Shown here piece by piece: positions 1 to 6,162 of a DNA stretch of 10,489 nt (the stretch's first letter is position 1; every line of letters begins with the position of its first letter). The notes under the pieces were generated by a model that worked only from the letters and a program-made list of their open reading frames with translations, made no database searches and was not told the origin of the DNA. The stretch comes from Promethearchaeota archaeon (GTDB lineage Archaea > Asgardarchaeota > Lokiarchaeia > Sigynarchaeales > SOKP01): contig JAUWDN010000015.1 in NCBI GenBank assembly GCA_030608765.1, positions 1-10,489 on the forward strand. The letters are read 5' to 3'. A program made the position numbers and the translations under genes.

Positions 1-1246
1 GTATCGCAACTTTCCTTTTAGGAGGACCAGGTGGTGGAGGGCCTGCTACAGGAATTTTCGGTTTTACTAGACTTTCAACTTTAGGAACTTCGGGTATAGC
101 AGGTTTCTTAAGTATCTGTGGTTCTTCTTTTGGTTTAAGCGGTTCTTCTTTTGATTTAAGCGGTTCTATTACCTTTGGTGTAGGTTCAATAGTTTTAGGC
201 TCTTCAACAGGGGCTTCCTGAGGGGTTTTAGCTTGTTGGATCATAGTTTTTATTTTTTGAGATTTTTCATAAAATTCTTTACCAAGTGAATCATCTCCTA
301 GTTCTATACATAAATCACTAATCTTCTCAAAATACATTGCAGCATCCTCAAATCTTGCATCTTCTAACGCTTTTACAGCTTCCTCTGTATATGTATCTCG
401 TTCTAATAGTGGTTTTAATAAAGGTGAAACTTCTGCACTCATTTCTAGTATATCTGCAATAATAGTTATCATTTTATCTCGGTTTCCGGAATCTTTTGCA
501 ATCATAGAATATGTTTTTAAACCTAAGATTTTTTCGATTTGCTCAGGCTTCATAGCATCTTCTAGATCTTGTTTATTGCCAATAACGGATGTGTGTGCTT
601 GAGGGGCTTGCTCTTTTATTAGTTCCAGGAAAAACTTGCTTTTTTCTACATTTTCTAAAGTAGAGTTAGTGATTAATAAAACAGCATCACTTCCCTTGAT
701 GAAATTATTCCATAAATAACTAAACTGCTCTTGTCCTGCAAAATCCCACAAATGAAAATGCAACTTCCCTATTTTAATTGTAGCGATGTCTCCTGTTATA
801 GTTGGAATATGTTCCATTGGGATTTCTTCGGCTTTGATTAAGCGTGTTATTGTAGTTTTTCCAACACCCGAAAAACCTACTAAAGAAATTTTAGGTCTTA
901 AATTTCTATGAATTGAATCAATGATAGGGTCGAAAATCTCAAAGGTTTTAGCGTCAAACTTGTGTTGGAGAATATCCTCAAAAAGATTTAAAAACTCCTT
1001 TTTACATTTAATCAATTCTTTTTTAATATTTTCAAAATTATCTGTTAATCCTGTTACAAATAAAAACATCAATTCGTGATCTTTTTCTGTAATATAGGAT
1101 ATTCTATATTTATAATAATCGTGATATTCTACCTTTTTTCCTCCTTTAGCGAAAGCATCTTGCATTAAATCTTTAACTAAAGATTCGAACGCTGCCTTCT
1201 TAAGGGCTTTTCCGAAACGCCGATAATGAAGTAATTTATCACCCAT
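1..1246 (-). CDS. Arf/Ras-like small GTPase with N-terminal extension, TPR-like segment and proline-rich tail (C-terminus cut by window edge)
   Basis: The reading frame is open from an ATG at 1246 to the left edge, giving 415 residues without a stop. Residues 1-115 form an N-terminal domain with helix, beta strands (about 39-65) and a long helix (about 70-95), which resembles a longin/roadblock-type fold. The G domain spans about 118-270: P-loop GFSGVGKTT (124-132), a switch I PTIT (148-151), WDFAGQE (167-173) with the catalytic-type Gln172, NKQD (224-227) and a G5-like IAKD (249-252). Residues about 285-335 look like a TPR-type helical pair. From 340 the chain is rich in Pro, Lys and Glu, has two LK(S/P)KEEP heptads, and reaches a PPPPGPP run at 403-409. 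It lies 81 bp downstream of a roadblock-like gene on the same strand. The start is the first ATG after an in-frame TAG. The G domain is certain; the N-terminal fold is inferred. Confidence 0.9.
   Translation of the reverse strand, partial: MGDKLLHYRRFGKALKKAAFESLVKDLMQDAFAKGGKKVEYHDYYKYRISYITEKDHELMFLFVTGLTDNFENIKKELIKCKKEFLNLFEDILQHKFDAKTFEIFDPIIDSIHRNLRPKISLVGFSGVGKTTITRLIKAEEIPMEHIPTITGDIATIKIGKLHFHLWDFAGQEQFSYLWNNFIKGSDAVLLITNSTLENVEKSKFFLELIKEQAPQAHTSVIGNKQDLEDAMKPEQIEKILGLKTYSMIAKDSGNRDKMITIIADILEMSAEVSPLLKPLLERDTYTEEAVKALEDARFEDAAMYFEKISDLCIELGDDSLGKEFYEKSQKIKTMIQQAKTPQEAPVEEPKTIEPTPKVIEPLKSKEEPLKPKEEPQILKKPAIPEVPKVESLVKPKIPVAGPPPPGPPKRKVAI
120..166 (-). repeat. 21-bp tandem repeat coding for heptads in the GTPase tail
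   Basis: A 21-bp unit occurs at 120-140 and 141-161 with a single mismatch, and its first 5 bases recur at 162-166. The unit is a multiple of three, so on the minus strand it encodes the heptads LKSKEEP and LKPKEEP without disturbing the frame. It looks like a slippage-type expansion within a disordered linker. Confidence 0.85.
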
Positions 1247-1327
1247 GTATATGTAAACCTGTCTTAAGATAACATACCACCTAATCTACATTACTTTAAT
1301 TATATTTTTTAAAATCATTATAATCTA
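1247..1327 (-). promoter_or_regulatory. Leader and possible internal promoter of the GTPase gene
   Basis: The 81-bp gap between the roadblock stop and the GTPase start is AT-rich. On the minus strand it contains a TATA-like AAATATAATT at about 1308-1299, so the GTPase could be transcribed on its own as well as with the roadblock gene. An AGGTGG on the minus strand about 28-33 nt upstream of the start precedes only a four-codon-scale ATG frame that stops at once. No clear ribosome binding site sits at usual distance from the chosen ATG. Confidence 0.3.
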
Positions 1328-1816
1328 TTACGCGATGTATTTTACAAGATCCTTAATAATTGAATACTTGTCATCTTTATTTTTTTTATTTTGAAAAATC
1401 TCTTTAATTTTCTGAATTTCTTTTGAAAAATCAAAGACTGAAAACTCACTAACTTCTTGCGTTTTATGTTTTTCATTTAATTTTTTTAGAAAAACAGAAA
1501 TAGATGGCATGTATTTAGCTAAATTCATACTTAAGCCTAATTTAGAAATTAATATTAATTCTCCACTAAAAGTAAATAAATAATTATACTCTTGAGCTTC
1601 TAAAGCAAAAGAATTTATTTTATTCAGCTTTAGCTCATCCGCAATATCTTTAGAACTTCCAATAAGAGAGAGAATTTTATGTGGAATAATTTTGCCTTTA
1701 GAAAACTCTTTTATATTTGAGGCTAATATAATTCCATATATATTTGCGATCGCACATTCAGAATTTAGCTCAACTTTCAATTGTGAGATGATATCGTCGT
1801 AGTTAATATCCTTCAT
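1328..1816 (-). CDS. Roadblock/LC7-like domain protein
   Basis: This 162-residue soluble protein has the pattern of a roadblock/LC7 (MglB-like) domain. It has an N-terminal helix (about 5-18), strands around AIANIYGIILAS (22-33), a helix beginning at KIIPHKIL (42-49), paired strands around residues 68-91 (FALEAQEYNYLF, then GELILISKL), and a last helix at 97-113. Residues about 115-162 form a charged Lys/Glu-rich extension with further helices. No signal peptide or membrane segment is seen. Roadblock proteins dimerise and act as scaffolds or activators of Ras-like GTPases, as MglB does for MglA. The partner here is most likely the GTPase encoded 81 bp downstream on the same strand. The sequence is divergent, so the family call rests on fold pattern and context; a longin-type fold is the main alternative. 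Confidence 0.7.
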   Translation of the reverse strand: MKDINYDDIISQLKVELNSECAIANIYGIILASNIKEFSKGKIIPHKILSLIGSSKDIADELKLNKINSFALEAQEYNYLFTFSGELILISKLGLSMNLAKYMPSISVFLKKLNEKHKTQEVSEFSVFDFSKEIQKIKEIFQNKKNKDDKYSIIKDLVKYIA

Positions 1817-1899
1817 AATATGAATTACAAATTTTTTGAATAATTAATAAACTCTTATTTATATATATTTAATTAATTAAAAGTCTCTTTAAAATCTCA
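1817..1899. promoter_or_regulatory. Divergent control region between the roadblock and UPF0280 genes
   Basis: Only 83 bp separate the two divergent start codons. A TATA-like tract, TTTATATATATTTAA, begins at about 1858 and is close to the midpoint. It is about 40 bp from the plus-strand ATG at 1900, which predicts a leader of roughly 10-15 nt. On the minus strand either the same tract or TTTATTAATT (about 1852-1843) could serve the roadblock gene with an almost leaderless transcript. No GC-rich ribosome binding site precedes either ATG. Confidence 0.5.
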
Positions 1900-2688
1900 A
1901 TGAAGATATATAAATATCATTTTTCAGAAAAAGAATCAGATGTCACTTTAATTTCAGAGTCAAAAACGGCTATTGTAAAAGCTAAGGAAAGTCTTCTTCA
2001 TAATCGTCTAATTTTGGAAAAATTCATAAAAAAAAATGACAAATTCCTCACCTCTTTTTCACCAATAAAAATCAAAACTGAGTTTGAGATCGTCAATTTA
2101 ATGAGCGAAGCATCAATTTTATGCGATGTTGGTCCGATGGCAGCGGTAGCAGGCGCATTTGCCGATATAATGTTAAGTATTATGAAAGTGGGAGATAATA
2201 ATGATTACGTTCCCGCAAGAATTGCCTTGGTTGAAAATGGTGGCGAGATTGCTGTTGATTCGGAAGAAAATATGAAGATCGCTCTATATGCTGGATTTAA
2301 TGAACTCAATTTGAATATTGGTTTCTTAATTGAAAAAAGAAATTGTCCTATTGGAATCGGAACCAGCTCTGCTACAATAGGACATGCAATTAGCTTGGGA
2401 CAAGCAGATGCCGTCACTATATTTGCAAAAAACGCAACATTAGCAGATGGTGCTGCAACAAGAATAGCGAATTTAGTTAAAGGATTTGATGTAGAAAAAT
2501 CTATTAAAAATGCATTAGATGCCGTCGAGGATATTGAGGGTGTTTATGGGGCTTTCATATCTCGAGATAATAAAATTGGTCAAGTAGGTAAACTACCAAA
2601 GATGTTTAAAATTGAGGGTAATAAAAATATTATTTTAAAAGATAAAATCGATCATCTCTTTCCGGGAAAATATGAAATCTTTAAATAA
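1900..2688 (+). CDS. UPF0280 family protein (ApbE-related, function unknown)
   Basis: The 262-residue protein carries the hallmark blocks of the UPF0280 family: VGPMAAVAGAFA (77-88), VENGGEIAVD (111-120), GIGTSSATIGHAISLGQADA (151-170) and ADGAATRIANLV (182-193). The length is normal for the family and no region is missing. UPF0280 proteins share sequence features with ApbE flavin transferases, in particular the Gly/Ser/Thr-rich block and the ENGG block, but their reaction is not established. The family is common in archaea, including methanogens. There is no signal peptide or membrane segment, so it should be cytoplasmic. It starts at an ATG a short distance below a good TATA element. Its last 8 bases overlap the end of the convergent membrane-protein gene. 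Nothing in the neighbourhood indicates its substrate. Confidence 0.9.
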   Translation: MKIYKYHFSEKESDVTLISESKTAIVKAKESLLHNRLILEKFIKKNDKFLTSFSPIKIKTEFEIVNLMSEASILCDVGPMAAVAGAFADIMLSIMKVGDNNDYVPARIALVENGGEIAVDSEENMKIALYAGFNELNLNIGFLIEKRNCPIGIGTSSATIGHAISLGQADAVTIFAKNATLADGAATRIANLVKGFDVEKSIKNALDAVEDIEGVYGAFISRDNKIGQVGKLPKMFKIEGNKNIILKDKIDHLFPGKYEIFK

Positions 2689-4972
2689 CCCAATAATACG
2701 GTAAACTATTTCCATTTTCACTCTTGACTGAAAAAATCATGTTCAAATAATCTAAAGAGTAATACCTTTCATATTGTTCTTGTGTTAATTCTCCATAGAA
2801 TTCCATTTCACTTGCGGTCAAGTAATTTTTAGTGAGCAATATAAACACATCTGTATTATATCTTTTTTTTAATTCAACTAACACATTTGTTCCATTTTCA
2901 TCAATGTGGTTATCTGGAATAATAAGATCATTGTTGAAAGTAACGTAATTTTGCGTTATTGTAAGTGGGAGCGAACTATTTTTGTCATCATATGGATAAT
3001 CATAATAAACATATACGGGATTCCACCCAAATTCTAATACTAGTGTGTTTTTATTATCCGAGTTATCAAGATACCAACCTACTGCTGCTAATTCGTTATT
3101 ATTAACGCTAAAGAAATCTATCGACGAAAATAATTCTAAATATGAAACTGTAGAAGAATAACACGTAAGGAAGATAAGGAATATCTTTACATGCCTTAGT
3201 TTTATTTTCCCCATTTTAATTAATTTATAGATATAAGAAATAAAGCCAATTGCAAAAATTGGAGAGCTAAGATAAAAAAGCCTGGAAAAGAAACTAAGAG
3301 ATCCTCGAAATACATCGGAAAGAAACCCGAATAATATCAAAAAAATAAAAGCGACTAACCATAGAAATAAGGGTTTTCCCTTCAGTTTATTCTGAAATAC
3401 AACAAGCCCCCAACTGGCAAATATGACAAATACAATGATTTCAAAACCAACAAAAATAGTTACTAAATTTAAATTAAACCAAAAAAGGTTAGCAATAAAA
3501 AAGCTCACATTAAAAATTATAGTTATTATTAGAACGAGAGGGATAAAGAATTTCTCGATGATTGTATAAAACTTAAATTTCTTACCCAATAGGATTAAAT
3601 TAAACCTTCCCTTTTCAAAAGTAATTTGAGTTCGTAAATATAAGATTAAAATACACCCAATACCAGTTATTAACAGTGCACCGAATAGCAAATAAATCCA
3701 GGGGAGGGAAACAAAAAAACCAAATACCCTCAGATGACCTGTGCTTACGTTAGAAACCCAAAATATTAAAAAAATAACTATAAGAAGGGCTACTAACACA
3801 AAATCAAAACCACGGATTAAATCCTTGGCCAAGTAAATCAAATATAACCACGCAAAAGAGATTAGAAAAATTAGTGCTATTAAAGAATGGGAAAGATATA
3901 AGGCAACGAACGTAAAAAGGACATAGATATAGGTAAGTGGTAAACTCGATAATATAGTTCTCCAAGTGGGCCTATCTTCTGTAATAAAATTTTTTAATCG
4001 AACATAGAGAAGAAAAAAAATCGTTAATCCCTGAATAAGTACAAGGCTCGACGGCCAATATTGAAAGGTTAAGTTAATAAATCCTAAACTAGAGATTAAT
4101 AAAATAAAAACTCCAAAAATTGCTAAGGATTTGTTAGAAAAGATTCTTCTCAGGATGTTATATATTATTAAAGATGCTATCGGGATAGTAAAAAATAAGA
4201 AGATATTTGGTATAAAAATGAAATCTACGCCCGAAAAGAAATGAAATACCGCTCCAATTATGTGGAAACCCATCGCACCAAAATATTCGTTAAGGGGTAA
4301 AGAATTAGCAGATGTTATTATTTTAATAATAAGAATATGATACCATGGATCAGTACCACCGAAAATTTCTACATTTGCTAATAATGCTATTATTAATAAA
4401 AACATAAAAATAATTAACAACAACCCATTCCAAGAAATCTTCTTCTTTAGATAGGCACTAAATGAGAAATTCTCGTATTTTTTCCATAATTCCTTAGAGG
4501 AGGTGTCAAATTTGAACGCTTGTTTACCCTTATTTCTTATTCTGAAGATCAAAATTATCGCTAGTAGTGAAGAAAAAATCACTAGTAATAACATAAAGAA
4601 ATAATTGGCATCTATGATAAAACCTAATCCATTTCCAAAATAACCTATCACGATATAGAAACTCATATTAAATACTATGGTTAAGCCTAACTTTTCTAAA
4701 GCGTTGAATCTTACGCTTTTATGAATTTTAAAAAAGAAGGGATAAGATGGTAAAAATAATATAATAAATATTGAAGAAGCCATCCATGAAAATTGAAGTA
4801 AACTATTAAGTAGCAAGTAAGTGTCTAACTGGAGAATAACATCAAGGTTCATTAACTTTAAAAGTAATAGAATAATAGAAATTACTGAAATAATGAAGAA
4901 ATAGAAATTTATATGATTACGGACGTGAAAAATTGATTTTATTAGCTTCAATTTAAAATTGTACATAATCAT
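2681..4972 (-). CDS. Large polytopic membrane protein, GT-C-like glycosyltransferase
   Basis: The 763-residue protein has roughly a dozen or more hydrophobic segments, from residue 21 to about 615. A probably extracytoplasmic soluble domain follows (about 625-763), with WYLDNSDNKNTLV near its start. After a cytoplasmic-looking stretch (145-180) and a membrane helix (182-200) comes GGTDPWYH (205-212). Then follow LNEYFGAMGFHIIGA (227-241) and a GVD (248-250). An acidic residue in the first outer loop followed by a Tyr/Gly/His segment is the layout of GT-C enzymes (STT3/AglB, PMT and related archaeal proteins), which use polyprenyl-linked sugars. The AglB WWDYG motif is not seen, so an oligosaccharyltransferase is unlikely. 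The start is the ATG at 4972, with a second ATG two codons later. A minus-strand GGAG lies at 4988-4985, rather far upstream. It sits next to nucleotide-sugar and GT2 genes, which supports a role in glycan assembly. Specific function is unknown. Confidence 0.65.
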   Translation of the reverse strand: MIMYNFKLKLIKSIFHVRNHINFYFFIISVISIILLLLKLMNLDVILQLDTYLLLNSLLQFSWMASSIFIILFLPSYPFFFKIHKSVRFNALEKLGLTIVFNMSFYIVIGYFGNGLGFIIDANYFFMLLLVIFSSLLAIILIFRIRNKGKQAFKFDTSSKELWKKYENFSFSAYLKKKISWNGLLLIIFMFLLIIALLANVEIFGGTDPWYHILIIKIITSANSLPLNEYFGAMGFHIIGAVFHFFSGVDFIFIPNIFLFFTIPIASLIIYNILRRIFSNKSLAIFGVFILLISSLGFINLTFQYWPSSLVLIQGLTIFFLLYVRLKNFITEDRPTWRTILSSLPLTYIYVLFTFVALYLSHSLIALIFLISFAWLYLIYLAKDLIRGFDFVLVALLIVIFLIFWVSNVSTGHLRVFGFFVSLPWIYLLFGALLITGIGCILILYLRTQITFEKGRFNLILLGKKFKFYTIIEKFFIPLVLIITIIFNVSFFIANLFWFNLNLVTIFVGFEIIVFVIFASWGLVVFQNKLKGKPLFLWLVAFIFLILFGFLSDVFRGSLSFFSRLFYLSSPIFAIGFISYIYKLIKMGKIKLRHVKIFLIFLTCYSSTVSYLELFSSIDFFSVNNNELAAVGWYLDNSDNKNTLVLEFGWNPVYVYYDYPYDDKNSSLPLTITQNYVTFNNDLIIPDNHIDENGTNVLVELKKRYNTDVFILLTKNYLTASEMEFYGELTQEQYERYYSLDYLNMIFSVKSENGNSLPYYWVI

Positions 4973-5067
4973 TAATTATTCATGCTCCATTAAACAAAAG
5001 TTTTTTTTTACAGCGTAAATCAAATTCTAATTTACTAGAGAAATAAGAAAAAATTCTTATAAATATT
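4973..5067. promoter_or_regulatory. Divergent control region between the GT-C-like and epimerase genes
   Basis: This 95-bp region serves two divergent genes. It has a T-run at 5001-5009 and a 6-bp inverted repeat (GTAAAT at 5015-5020, ATTTAC at 5030-5035, 9-bp spacer). The best TATA-like element on the plus strand is CTTATAAATA at 5056-5065, only 3 bp from the first ATG. For the minus strand the same tract reads TATTTATAAG and would lie about 85-95 bp from the start codon. Confidence 0.35.
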
Positions 5068-6054
5068 ATGTTTCATAACAATATGATTCATAATAAAAGT
5101 GTTATGATAACTGGTGCAGCGGGCTTCATAGGTTCGCATTTAACAGAGACATTGTTGAAACAAGATAATTTTCTCGTCCTAATAGATAATTTTAACGATT
5201 ATTACTCGGGAAAGGAGGAACAATTAAAAAAAATACTAAAAAGCTACGAGCAAAACCGAGATTACAAATTAATTAAGGCAGATTTGGTTGAAAACTCAAC
5301 ATTTAAGCAGATTAATCATGAAATAGATTATATTTTTCATCTTGCAGCTCAAGCTGGTGTAAGATATTCGATCGATCATGCCTCAGAAGTAACTTATAAT
5401 AATATTGTAGGAACTGTAAATGTATTTGAATACGCTTCAAAGATGTCTTCAATTAAAAAAGTAATTAATGCTTCTTCTTCATCGGTTTACGGAAATCCCT
5501 TATATACTCCCGTAGATGAAGATCATCCTAAAAATCCCATTTCTCCATATGCCGTTTCAAAATTATGTGGAGAACATTATGCAAATCTGTATTTTAAGGA
5601 AAATAATCTTCCAGTTACTTCGTTAAGGTTCTACACGGTATATGGGCCTCGGAGCCGACCTGATATGGCAATGAATAAATTTTTTACCTTGATGCTACAA
5701 AACAAAGAAATATTAATTTATGGTGATGGGACTCAAAAAAGAGATTTTACTTATATTTCCGATATCATTGACGGGTTAATTCTAGCGGGAGAGAGCGACA
5801 AATCTAGTGGAGAAATATTCAATATTGGAAGGTCCAACCCAATCTCTGTCAACAAGCTCGTTGATAAAATGTATAATATAGCAAAAGCAGAGAAAAAGAT
5901 TAGATTTATAGAAAACCAAAAAGGAGATGTTAATGTTACTCATTCAAATATATCCAAAGCTAATAAAATATTAAATTTCAAACCAAAAGTGACCATCGCA
6001 GTGGGATTAGAAAACCAATATGAATGGCAGCTCTCTTTTTTAAAATCGATTTAA
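5068..6054 (+). CDS. NAD-dependent epimerase/dehydratase, UDP-glucuronate 4-epimerase-like
   Basis: An extended short-chain dehydrogenase/reductase of 328 residues. The NAD-binding TGAAGFIGSH is at 15-24, FHLAAQAGVRYS at 90-101, the catalytic region SSSSVYG at 136-142 and the YAVSK pair (Tyr161, Lys165). FYTVYGPRSRPDMA (188-201) and KRDFTYISDI (224-233) follow, and then a C-terminal substrate domain. AAQAGVRYS together with TVYGP..RPDMA is typical of UDP-glucuronate 4-epimerases, which convert UDP-glucuronate to UDP-galacturonate. UDP-hexose or UDP-HexNAc 4-epimerases of the same superfamily remain possible. The chain is complete and cytoplasmic. The first ATG gives MFHNN, and a near-duplicate MIHNK begins at the second ATG (5083). 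The TATA-like element lies so close to the first ATG that the true start may be 5083. It begins a plus-strand run of sugar genes. Confidence 0.85.
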   Translation: MFHNNMIHNKSVMITGAAGFIGSHLTETLLKQDNFLVLIDNFNDYYSGKEEQLKKILKSYEQNRDYKLIKADLVENSTFKQINHEIDYIFHLAAQAGVRYSIDHASEVTYNNIVGTVNVFEYASKMSSIKKVINASSSSVYGNPLYTPVDEDHPKNPISPYAVSKLCGEHYANLYFKENNLPVTSLRFYTVYGPRSRPDMAMNKFFTLMLQNKEILIYGDGTQKRDFTYISDIIDGLILAGESDKSSGEIFNIGRSNPISVNKLVDKMYNIAKAEKKIRFIENQKGDVNVTHSNISKANKILNFKPKVTIAVGLENQYEWQLSFLKSI

Positions 6055-6062
6055 AATTCTGA

Positions 6063-6068
6063 TTTTTT
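6063..6068 (+). terminator. Possible T-run terminator after the epimerase gene
   Basis: A run of six T lies 9-14 nt past the stop codon, with no hairpin before it. Archaeal transcription often ends at such T-runs. The promoter of the next gene follows directly, which fits a transcription break here. Confidence 0.3.
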
Positions 6069-6072
6069 ACTT

Positions 6073-6121
6073 GAAATAACTTTATATTTTAGAGTATTAA
6101 TTAAGAAGATAACAGCTGTTA
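6073..6121 (+). promoter_or_regulatory. Promoter of GT2 copy 1 with palindrome near the expected start site
   Basis: A TATA-like TTTATATTTT at 6081-6090 is preceded by GAAATAAC (6073-6080), which resembles a BRE. A perfect 12-bp palindrome, TAACAGCTGTTA, lies at 6110-6121, about 25-35 bp below the TATA element, where transcription should begin. That is a usual place for an archaeal repressor site. The leader would be roughly 50 nt. Confidence 0.45.
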
Positions 6122-6150
6122 AAAAAATCAAAATTCAAATAACGAGTTCT

Positions 6151-6156
6151 AAGGAG
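6151..6156 (+). promoter_or_regulatory. Ribosome binding site supporting a TTG start
   Basis: AAGGAG sits 6 nt upstream of the TTG at 6163. It is the clearest Shine-Dalgarno sequence in the window. It decides the start of GT2 copy 1, because the first in-frame ATG (residue 52) lies inside the catalytic domain. Confidence 0.7.
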
Positions 6157-6162
6157 CCTTTT

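Noticed and set aside
2205..2417. Open frame of 70 codons on the minus strand within the UPF0280 gene
   Set aside because: It lies wholly inside a gene whose plus-strand protein carries all conserved family blocks, and its own translation resembles nothing.
2681..4972. Annotation as an AglB/STT3 oligosaccharyltransferase
   Set aside because: No WWDYG-type motif is present and the C-terminal soluble domain is short; only the general GT-C layout is supported.
5068..6054. Annotation as dTDP-glucose 4,6-dehydratase (RmlB)
   Set aside because: AAQAGVRYS and the TVYGP..RPDMA block fit UDP-glucuronate 4-epimerases, and the active-site run is SSSSVYG rather than the STDEVYG of RmlB.
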